From: a virus
Strand: one strand, 5' to 3'
IMG/VR virus record: IMGVR_UViG_3300030430_003209
Span: 1 to 27,758 of that record
DNA: 27,758 nt
Below, one piece after another: positions 23,592 through 27,758 of the stretch (its first letter is position 1; each line of letters begins with the position of its first letter). Below the pieces are notes generated by a model, which had not been told where the DNA came from, searched no databases, and saw only the letters and a list, made by a program, of their open reading frames with translations. Made by a program: the position numbers and the translations under genes.

Positions 23592-24202
23592 AGCTGTTTA
23601 TTTAGTAATTCTTTTTCACGTTTTAATTCTGTACACATATTTCTATGTATTGTTCTACTAGTACAGTTTAATAGTTTAGCTAACTTGCTTATAGTTATTT
23701 TATTATTATTATTATTTATTTCCAACATACAATTATATATATCATCAGCATGTATACGTTTACTTCTACCTATTAACTCACCTACAATACGTAATTTTTC
23801 TTCTTTGCTTATACGCGTAAAAGGTTTAAATATAACTTTACGTAATTTATTTTTAGGCGGCTTGTCTAAATCTAGCATGCTAACTTCGTATACTATTTTG
23901 CGTAGCAAGTCGCTGTGTATAGCAAAACTAATAAAATTATTTGATTTATCGCATATAACTTCAGCTAATTTTAAAAAGTCATCTTGATCTAGCTGTGGGT
24001 TTAAATACCACAATACTAATAGATGCCATTTTAAAGACTTGTATGTTGTTATCTTTGCTGATGATCTAAATAGCTCATAACATTGATGTGTACCGTTTAA
24101 ATAAAACATATATACCTCGTTGTTTATATCTGGTATATCTGTTATCGGGTGCCTACGGTATACGATGCGATTATTATTTAAATAATTTAAATTATGTGAC
24201 AT
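23588..24202 (-). CDS. HTH protein, putative transcriptional regulator
   Basis: 204 aa. The C-terminal ~45 residues form a helix-turn-helix (ITISKLAKLLNCTSRTIHRN) followed by a charged helix. The N-terminal 150 residues are of unknown fold, with IKPFTRIS-like basic segments and SKRIHADDIYNCML. Stop codon and sigma-factor start overlap (ATGA), so the two are probably co-regulated. The ATG lies in an 18-nt sequence shared with 27653-27670. A role as activator, repressor or replication initiator cannot be told apart. Confidence 0.75.
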   Translation of the reverse strand: MSHNLNYLNNNRIVYRRHPITDIPDINNEVYMFYLNGTHQCYELFRSSAKITTYKSLKWHLLVLWYLNPQLDQDDFLKLAEVICDKSNNFISFAIHSDLLRKIVYEVSMLDLDKPPKNKLRKVIFKPFTRISKEEKLRIVGELIGRSKRIHADDIYNCMLEINNNNNKITISKLAKLLNCTSRTIHRNMCTELKREKELLNKQL

Positions 24203-24214
24203 TTGCCTATTACT
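24197..24214 (-). promoter_or_regulatory. Conserved translation-start element, copy 1
   Basis: On the minus strand this reads AGTAATAGGCAAATGTCA and includes the start codon of the HTH gene. It matches 27653-27670 with one substitution. The only SD-like purines (AGG) near an early start occur here, so it may set the start or be a protein-binding operator. Confidence 0.5.
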
Positions 24215-24236
24215 ATATATTATTTATAACCTATTG

Positions 24237-24341
24237 TCATAGTTGTTGCTTAGCCATTTTTTCTAATATTTTAACTAGTTTAGTTAAAGCTTTAGTTAAA
24301 TCACTAATATCCTTATACATTTGTTGTTGATTTCTATTCAT
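24237..24341 (-). CDS. 34-aa helical mini-protein
   Basis: Reads MNRNQQQMYKDISDLTKALT followed by KLVKILEKMAKQQL, an amphipathic helix with regular leucine/isoleucine spacing, likely a coiled coil. It starts one base after the stop of the 58-aa gene upstream, as in the rest of this operon. No family recognised. Confidence 0.55.
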   Translation of the reverse strand: MNRNQQQMYKDISDLTKALTKLVKILEKMAKQQL

Positions 24342-24342
24342 A

Positions 24343-24519
24343 TTAAAACTTTAATAATTGTAAATATTTACTATATTTTTTAAACAATTTATTATTATTA
24401 TTATTTATTTCACTGTTTAATGCAGCTCTAAATATATCAGCATATAAGTTATCTACATACCTTTGTACATAGTCAACATGACTTAATTTTCTATTATATA
24501 CTACTAATCGTTTAATCAT
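24343..24519 (-). CDS. 58-aa hypothetical protein
   Basis: Starts MIKRLVVYNRKLSHVDYVQR and ends KLFKKYSKYLQLLKF, with an EINNNNNK Asn-run in the middle that is shared with the HTH protein at 23588-24202. The start codon overlaps the upstream stop by ATGA, which supports it as a real translated gene. Function unknown. Confidence 0.6.
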   Translation of the reverse strand: MIKRLVVYNRKLSHVDYVQRYVDNLYADIFRAALNSEINNNNNKLFKKYSKYLQLLKF

Positions 24520-24863
24520 TTTTTATTATTTTTCTTTAATATTTTGTTAACCTCGTCCATACGAGATTTTATAATAGCACATTTTTCGTACTGTTCATCT
24601 TCTTTAAATAAATTCATAAGTGTCATAAGCTTTGCAGCTTCACCTAATGCATTTTCTTCTTCTGTTAGCTCAAGATCTTGGTAAGCCGTTGACCAAGCTA
24701 TGTCAGACTTGGACACATGATCAAACCAAGTTTCCATTGATTTTAGTTTAACCATACGGCTTACGATCTTGATTGCTAATATATTTAATCCTTCTTCACC
24801 AACTTTTAATGCATCGATTTTATCTAATATTTGTTTATTAGTTACACGTTTATTATCTGTCAT
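24516..24863 (-). CDS. Helical hypothetical protein
   Basis: 115 aa. Almost entirely helical and charged: NKQILDKIDALKVGEEGLN, then KIVSRMVKLKSMETWFDHV, LTEEENALGEAAKLMTLMNL and a Lys-rich end. No catalytic motif. The 5' end overlaps the 50-aa ORF by 11 nt and the 3' end overlaps the 58-aa ORF by 4 nt. Function unknown. Confidence 0.7.
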   Translation of the reverse strand: MTDNKRVTNKQILDKIDALKVGEEGLNILAIKIVSRMVKLKSMETWFDHVSKSDIAWSTAYQDLELTEEENALGEAAKLMTLMNLFKEDEQYEKCAIIKSRMDEVNKILKKNNKK

Positions 24864-25005
24864 TATTTCTTTTAAATTTAATTATCCATTTATTACCAAA
24901 GGCTAGTCTATATTCATTAACTAATCTAATGGCTTCTAGTCTATTATCTGCTGTGTCTATAACCTCAGCATCATTATATTCATATAATCCTATTATATTA
25001 TACAT
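24853..25005 (-). CDS. 50-aa hypothetical protein
   Basis: Reads MYNIIGLYEYNDAEVIDTAD, then NRLEAIRLVNEYRLAFGNKW and a basic end. The beta-alpha layout, with an EAIRLVNEYRLAFG helix, resembles tiny hypothetical proteins frequent in marine phages. It overlaps both neighbours by 8-11 nt. Function unknown. Confidence 0.6.
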   Translation of the reverse strand: MYNIIGLYEYNDAEVIDTADNRLEAIRLVNEYRLAFGNKWIIKFKRNNDR

Positions 25006-25207
25006 TATCTATTTTTTTTAAGTTATAATAATCTGCTACATAGTTTATATGTTTAGATGTAGTTGGACTCCACCAGCCAAACACGTGCAGCTCATCATCT
25101 TTAATCTCTGCAACTCTAGTTGAATAAGAGTATACATCTGTGCCATTTATAATACGTAAGTTTTCTTTGTACTTAGGTAATTTAATCATATCTATTGTTT
25201 TAATCAT
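24998..25207 (-). CDS. 69-aa hypothetical protein
   Basis: Contains KENLRIINGTDVYSYSTRVA, then DDELHVFGWWSPTTSKHINY, giving a likely small beta fold. Overlaps upstream and downstream genes by 8 nt. No family recognised. Confidence 0.65.
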   Translation of the reverse strand: MIKTIDMIKLPKYKENLRIINGTDVYSYSTRVAEIKDDELHVFGWWSPTTSKHINYVADYYNLKKIDNV

Positions 25208-25532
25208 CTTTTGGTGTTTTAAATTGTTTAGTAATATTCATCATTATAGCTTCTTCTATGTCATATGCATCAGTGAAGGTTAAGTTGCTGAGTTCTAGCT
25301 TGTTATCATAATTTATCTCAAACTCATAGTCAAACATACCACAGTCAAACTCATAATTTTCTAACACTGAAGTTATTGCGTCGTTAATTATATCTAATTG
25401 CTCTACTGATATTTCTGGTTTGTTAACTTCTTCTAAATCTTTTTCTTTTTCTCTTAGATCATGTTGTAATGATACTATTTTTTCTTGTAAGCCTTTTACT
25501 GTAGCTTCTAACATTTCTTTTGTTTCTGACAT
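25200..25532 (-). CDS. Acidic coiled-coil hypothetical protein
   Basis: 110 aa. The first 40 residues are a coiled coil (MLEATVKGLQEKIVSLQHDL, REKEKDLEEVN). The rest is acidic with strands around FDYEFEINYDNKLELSNL. It follows the structured non-coding stretch, with a 60-nt A/T-rich leader containing repeated TAATAATAATAA. Function unknown. Confidence 0.7.
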   Translation of the reverse strand: MSETKEMLEATVKGLQEKIVSLQHDLREKEKDLEEVNKPEISVEQLDIINDAITSVLENYEFDCGMFDYEFEINYDNKLELSNLTFTDAYDIEEAIMMNITKQFKTPKDD

Positions 25533-25592
25533 TTTATTTAATTTTATTGTTATTATTATTATCTATTAGTTATCGTTTTTAATTTGTGTAAA

Positions 25593-25717
25593 ACGAGGTC
25601 GGGCAGGTGTGGTTCTAGTATGTAATACACTTCCGTACGCTCGCTTATATCCGTCGATAGTCGGCACCACATACATACTTTTTGCTTTATCCTGCCGTTA
25701 AACCACCCTCACCTCGT
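25593..25717 (-). ncRNA. Candidate structured RNA with nested stems and pseudoknot
   Basis: A 125-nt gene-free stretch visibly richer in G+C than its neighbours. Perfect terminal pairing ACGAGGT (25593-25599) with ACCTCGT (25711-25717) stacks directly on CGGGCAGG (25600-25607) with CCTGCCG (25691-25697, one bulged base). Inside, TGTGGT (25608-25613) pairs with ACCACA (25666-25671), and AGTATGTA (25617-25624) with TACATACT (25672-25679). These two stems cross, so they form a pseudoknot or are alternatives. The minus strand is chosen because all flanking genes read that way and the 45-aa gene stops 4 bases upstream; the pairing alone is strand-neutral. I could not match a known RNA family. Confidence 0.62.
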
Positions 25718-25720
25718 ATA

Positions 25721-25858
25721 TTATTCATACCATATACCGTATACCTTAACGCCTTTAACTTCACACATTAGTTTTTTGTGTTTTATTGGTTGTTGTTTTA
25801 GTAGGCTTTTGTCCCAGTATTTAGGATTTTTGCTGTTCAGCTTCTTCTTTTTGCTCAT
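25721..25858 (-). CDS. 45-aa basic hypothetical protein
   Basis: Reads MSKKKKLNSKNPKYWDKSLL and continues with Lys/His-rich residues to MCEVKGVKVYGIWYE. The ATG lies inside the 3' end of the 43-aa membrane gene (38-nt overlap, different frame). The ORF ends 4 bases before the structured RNA candidate. Small size makes it tentative. Confidence 0.45.
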   Translation of the reverse strand: MSKKKKLNSKNPKYWDKSLLKQQPIKHKKLMCEVKGVKVYGIWYE

Positions 25859-25952
25859 ATAATTCTATGTTTTTTTCTATGTTATTAATTTCTTTTTTAC
25901 CTAGTAGGTATATTGCTACTACTACCGTTGTTATTACTATTGCTGTGTTCAT
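25821..25952 (-). CDS. 43-aa single-span membrane protein
   Basis: Begins MNTAIVITTVVVAIYLLGKK, one clear hydrophobic span, followed by a charged amphipathic helix EINNIEKNIELYEQKEEAEQ. Its ATG overlaps the stop of the 159-aa gene (ATGA), which supports translation. Tiny membrane proteins in early phage regions often act on host envelope functions; the role here is unknown. Confidence 0.6.
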   Translation of the reverse strand: MNTAIVITTVVVAIYLLGKKEINNIEKNIELYEQKEEAEQQKS

Positions 25953-26428
25953 GTTATATTATATCTATGTCCGTTAATAATTACTTTTACTTCTGGATCA
26001 CTTGTTTCGTTACTACCATCTTTATAACCAGTATTATATGCGTCTTCTGCGTGTGCATCATACTTCCAAGCAGGTATAAAATCACCACTTGATAACATAT
26101 TAGACTGCTTTATGTAGTAGTTTTTGAGACAAAAGGCTATTAAATAATCTAGTCTTTCTTGTTCATCTGGTATTAATATACGTTCTCTTGATGGCCATTT
26201 GTAGTCTTCAGTTGGTGGTACTGTTTTAGTTTTATTTAACTGCCAACTCGGGCAATAACCACCTGCTTTAGTACGCCTGACGTAACCGCTAGCAAAACTT
26301 GCGACGTGTATAGCAGCACCATACTGGTCGCGTACTGGTAGCTTGAACTCACGAGTACCATTTGCTTTTTGTTTGTCTGTAGTAACTTCTTGTATTTGTA
26401 AGAAGTCTAGTTTATTTTTTGTATTCAT
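25949..26428 (-). CDS. Hypothetical protein
   Basis: 159 aa. Features a KLPVRDQYGAAIHVASFASG segment, a GGYCPSWQLNKTK stretch, RERILIPDEQERLDYLIAFC as a probable helix, and an acidic C-terminal part. No known motif. It lies just downstream of the tRNA-like element and directly upstream of the 43-aa membrane gene, which it overlaps by 4 nt. Confidence 0.68.
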   Translation of the reverse strand: MNTKNKLDFLQIQEVTTDKQKANGTREFKLPVRDQYGAAIHVASFASGYVRRTKAGGYCPSWQLNKTKTVPPTEDYKWPSRERILIPDEQERLDYLIAFCLKNYYIKQSNMLSSGDFIPAWKYDAHAEDAYNTGYKDGSNETSDPEVKVIINGHRYNIT

Positions 26429-26446
26429 ATTATTTATTTTAGTCTG

Positions 26447-26512
26447 TGGATAGTGCGGGACTCGAACCCGCTACATTCAACTAATTGTGCCGCCTTTGCT
26501 ATCCTATTAGTT
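26447..26512 (-). ncRNA. tRNA-like element: complete T-arm and acceptor, no anticodon arm
   Basis: On the minus strand, GCGGG-TTCGAGT-CCCGC (26471-26455) is a perfect T-arm with a consensus TTCRANY loop. It is followed by ACTATCC (26454-26448) and A. Upstream, GGATAGC (26504-26498) pairs with six of the seven acceptor bases. Only 26 nt separate acceptor and T-arm, against about 42 for a full tRNA, and no 5-bp/7-nt anticodon arm fits. AACTAAT (26479-26485 on the plus strand) pairs with ATTAGTT (26506-26512), making a pseudoknot with the acceptor pairing. Options: a tRNA-like regulatory RNA, a decayed tRNA, or a tRNA-derived attachment site. Confidence 0.6.
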
Positions 26513-26517
26513 AGTTT

Positions 26518-26570
26518 GTATAAGTACCGTTCGGTACGAGCCTAGGAGATACTTACTAGTGTACTTATAC
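26518..26570. repeat. 10-bp perfect inverted repeat with internal alternative hairpin
   Basis: GTATAAGTAC (26518-26527) and GTACTTATAC (26561-26570) are perfect inverted repeats with a 33-nt spacer. A competing hairpin, GTACC-GTTC-GGTAC (26524-26537), uses part of the left arm, so only one can form at a time. The spacer also holds the palindromes CCTAGG and ACTAGT. The right arm touches the stop of the zinc-ribbon gene. No U-run follows on either strand, so it is not a plain terminator. Confidence 0.6.
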
Positions 26571-26779
26571 TAACCTAACATTGTACCATAACCTCTACGC
26601 TGAGTTAACTTTGATATGCGAGCAGCATCGCTACTTGACATTATTTGTATAGAGTTACCTGTTTTATGGTTTATTAGTGGAGCGCAACCATATGCTTCTG
26701 TAGTTGAGCAGTTAACACAGTTACTATAACCAAGATTAACTCTGCCTTGAGGTATTATATTTCCACACTTACACTTCAT
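26570..26779 (-). CDS. Small zinc-ribbon protein
   Basis: 69 aa. The N-terminal CKCGN...NCVNC pattern (two Cys pairs about 18 residues apart) forms a probable zinc ribbon, followed by TTEAYGCAPLINHKTGNSIQ and a DAARISKLTQRRGYG end. Zn-ribbon mini-proteins of this kind are common among phage early genes, but the target is unknown. Its start codon is coupled to the 51-aa gene (TAATG) and its stop sits in the inverted repeat. Confidence 0.7.
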   Translation of the reverse strand: MKCKCGNIIPQGRVNLGYSNCVNCSTTEAYGCAPLINHKTGNSIQIMSSSDAARISKLTQRRGYGTMLG

Positions 26780-26934
26780 TAGTCTGCTATTATGTAAGTG
26801 AAACCTTTGTAGTTAAACCACTCTTTTATTTCTGTACCAAATTTAGGTGGTAAACTACATACAGTGTATGGCTTGTAAGTTATGCCGTTTAAGGCTATTT
26901 TGTTTGCTTTTAAGAATTTAATTTTGTTTGACAT
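26779..26934 (-). CDS. 51-aa hypothetical protein
   Basis: Reads MSNKIKFLKANKIALNGITY, then KPYTVCSLPPKFGTEIKEWF and a short beta end. The stop overlaps the start of the zinc-ribbon gene by one base. An A/T-rich 45-nt gap precedes it. Function unknown. Confidence 0.6.
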   Translation of the reverse strand: MSNKIKFLKANKIALNGITYKPYTVCSLPPKFGTEIKEWFNYKGFTYIIAD

Positions 26935-26979
26935 AATTTTTTATTTATATTATCTGTTATTATTCGTTTTTGTATTGTG

Positions 26980-27171
26980 TTAGTCTATTTCGTCACAGTT
27001 TTCGCAAAGTGCTTCGTAGTAATAATCTTCTACTTGACCAGTATGTTTACTACCATCATATGCTACCCAGCATTTTTTATTTACTTCTTGATATCTTTGG
27101 AAGTTACCAAATTGTAAACCACAACTTGACATCATACATACTACACCTACTATTAATGTTATCTTTTTCAT
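26980..27171 (-). CDS. Small predicted lipoprotein
   Basis: 63 aa. A signal peptide MKKITLIVGVVCMMSSC has a lipobox M-S-S-C17, so it should be lipid-modified and anchored in the envelope. The mature part (about 45 aa) has three Cys residues, including an LCENCDEID end. As a short early-region lipoprotein it could act in superinfection exclusion, as other phage lipoproteins do; this is only inferred. Confidence 0.7.
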   Translation of the reverse strand: MKKITLIVGVVCMMSSCGLQFGNFQRYQEVNKKCWVAYDGSKHTGQVEDYYYEALCENCDEID

Positions 27172-27172
27172 T

Positions 27173-27442
27173 TTAATCTAAATTTAAGTTAATATTATTT
27201 GCTTTGTCTATTTGTATACAGTTAGCTATTGCATCACTAAGTAGTTCTTGTGAGTTTACATTGTTAAACCAGTCTTCTTTTTGCCATATATAGTACACCC
27301 ACTTATTTGCTTTATCTGCTGTTTCAAAATAATTATCATACTTTTTACCATAACTATCAGTTACTTTTGCGTGATAAAATTCACCTTGTTTTTTTGTTAT
27401 ACTATAACTTCTTGCCCAGATACTTTTTACTTTTTTTATCAT
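27173..27442 (-). CDS. Hypothetical protein
   Basis: 89 aa. Contains SYSITKKQGEFYHAKVTDSY, then YFETADKANKWVYYIWQ, a small beta-alpha fold rich in aromatics. It abuts the lipoprotein start by one base and follows the 48-aa gene by 3 bases. No family recognised. Confidence 0.65.
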   Translation of the reverse strand: MIKKVKSIWARSYSITKKQGEFYHAKVTDSYGKKYDNYFETADKANKWVYYIWQKEDWFNNVNSQELLSDAIANCIQIDKANNINLNLD

Positions 27443-27445
27443 AAT

Positions 27446-27592
27446 TTATTTTGTTTTAATTATATTACCATTTTTATCTCTGTACGGTGACTTACTTATT
27501 ATTTTGAAACCATCTTTAATTAAAGACTTTTCAAGATTTTTTATTACTTTGCTGGTCATATTTTTACCAGTTTTTTTGCAAGTTACTTTCAT
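27446..27592 (-). CDS. 48-aa basic hypothetical protein
   Basis: Reads MKVTCKKTGKNMTSKVIKNL, then EKSLIKDGFKIISKSPYRDK and a short Lys-rich end. It lies 3 bases upstream of the 89-aa gene and 3 bases downstream of the 20-codon ORF. Function unknown. Confidence 0.58.
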   Translation of the reverse strand: MKVTCKKTGKNMTSKVIKNLEKSLIKDGFKIISKSPYRDKNGNIIKTK

Positions 27593-27595
27593 GTT

Positions 27596-27658
27596 TTATA
27601 TTTTATTTGTTAATATTATCTTGCTCGCATCGTATTTGTATTGTGTAAAGTATGACAT
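27596..27658 (-). CDS. 20-codon ORF, possible leader peptide
   Basis: Encodes MSYFTQYKYDASKIILTNKI. Its start lies in the conserved element shared with the HTH gene (AGTAACAGGCAAATGTCA), and it ends 3 bases before the 48-aa gene. No sequence similarity elsewhere in the window. It may be a leader peptide or chance. Confidence 0.32.
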   Translation of the reverse strand: MSYFTQYKYDASKIILTNKI

Positions 27659-27670
27659 TTGCCTGTTACT
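27653..27670 (-). promoter_or_regulatory. Conserved translation-start element, copy 2
   Basis: Minus strand AGTAACAGGCAAATGTCA, matching 24197-24214 in 17 of 18 positions, including the ATG. It lies at the head of the small-gene cluster near the right edge. Confidence 0.5.
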
Positions 27671-27758
27671 CTAGTTTAATTAACTACCTTATGTCACACT
27701 TTTCACTAAGGTATATTATTTGTTTACTCAATATTTTTAGTTGAGAGGTATTGTGCTA
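27671..27758. other. Gene-free right edge with inverted repeats
   Basis: No convincing gene is seen. TACCTTA (27685-27691) is inverted as TAAGGTA (27707-27713) around a 15-nt spacer, and CTCAA (27727-27731) pairs with TTGAG (27741-27745). On the minus strand ATACCT recurs twice. This may be an operator or promoter region for the leftward early genes, or the end of a gene beyond the window. Confidence 0.35.

Noticed and set aside
23550-23987. 145-codon plus-strand ORF
   Set aside because: It is antisense to the HTH gene and the sigma-factor start, both with good support.
26447-26512. Ordinary tRNA gene
   Set aside because: The T-arm and acceptor are good, but the 26-nt space cannot hold D and anticodon arms.
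26447-26570. tmRNA
   Set aside because: The acceptor halves are too close; there is no room for a tag reading frame and pseudoknots between them.
1-27758. CRISPR array, insertion sequence or transposase
   Set aside because: No regularly spaced repeats, transposase motifs or terminal repeats were seen; the repeats found are coding or short hairpins.

Overview
The window looks like part of the genome of a tailed double-stranded DNA phage infecting a marine Bacteroidetes (flavobacterial) host. It is very AT-rich and densely packed, with abutting or ATGA/TAATG-overlapping genes in two convergent blocks. The host guess rests on three things seen in the sequence: a secreted protein ending in what reads as a type IX secretion (T9SS) sorting domain with Bacteroidetes-type GCxDxxAxNYDxxAN..C repeats, signal peptides of the MKK...FSFxQ kind, and A/T-rich translation starts with almost no Shine-Dalgarno sequence. 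No terminase, capsid, portal or DNA polymerase gene is visible, so the window is an internal piece of a larger genome.

Left block, plus strand (1-15128). It opens inside a giant multidomain protein (over 2060 aa) with an HExxH metalloprotease motif, a HAD-type phosphatase domain, a possible PD-(D/E)XK core and two hydrophobic segments. Next come a small membrane protein and three exported proteins: a thioredoxin-fold protein without its CxxC, the T9SS-tagged repeat protein, and a large lipoprotein. A run of small, very basic proteins follows, interrupted by a complete PAP2-type acid phosphatase. The block ends with an M15-type peptidoglycan peptidase (probable endolysin), three small beta-rich probable virion proteins, a 53-aa protein that looks like the two ends of a tail fibre, and two small unknowns. 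A strong bidirectional hairpin terminator at 15131-15160 closes both blocks.

Right block, minus strand (27758 down to 15178). Reading from the right edge, many tiny unknown genes, including a lipoprotein, a zinc-ribbon protein and several ORFs under 60 codons, lead to an HTH protein, a sigma-70-like factor, an ERF annealing protein, a RecE-like exonuclease, an SSB-like protein and a T7 gp4/Twinkle-type primase-helicase. After these come a thymidylate-synthase-fold enzyme carrying Asp where dUMP enzymes have Asn (dCMP hydroxymethylase-like), a GIY-YIG/MazG fusion, a second MazG-like protein, a T7 endonuclease I-like nuclease and an adenosylcobalamin-dependent (class II) ribonucleotide reductase. 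Together these cover expression switching, recombination, replication and nucleotide supply, and may include synthesis of a modified cytosine nucleotide.

Two intergenic stretches in the early region are structured and unlike their surroundings. One, at 25593-25717, has nested terminal stems enclosing a potential pseudoknot. The other, at 26447-26570, has a perfect tRNA T-arm and near-complete acceptor stem but no room for an anticodon arm, followed by a 10-bp inverted repeat. These RNAs, the putative dCMP-modifying cassette and the T9SS-tagged phage protein are the most interesting items.
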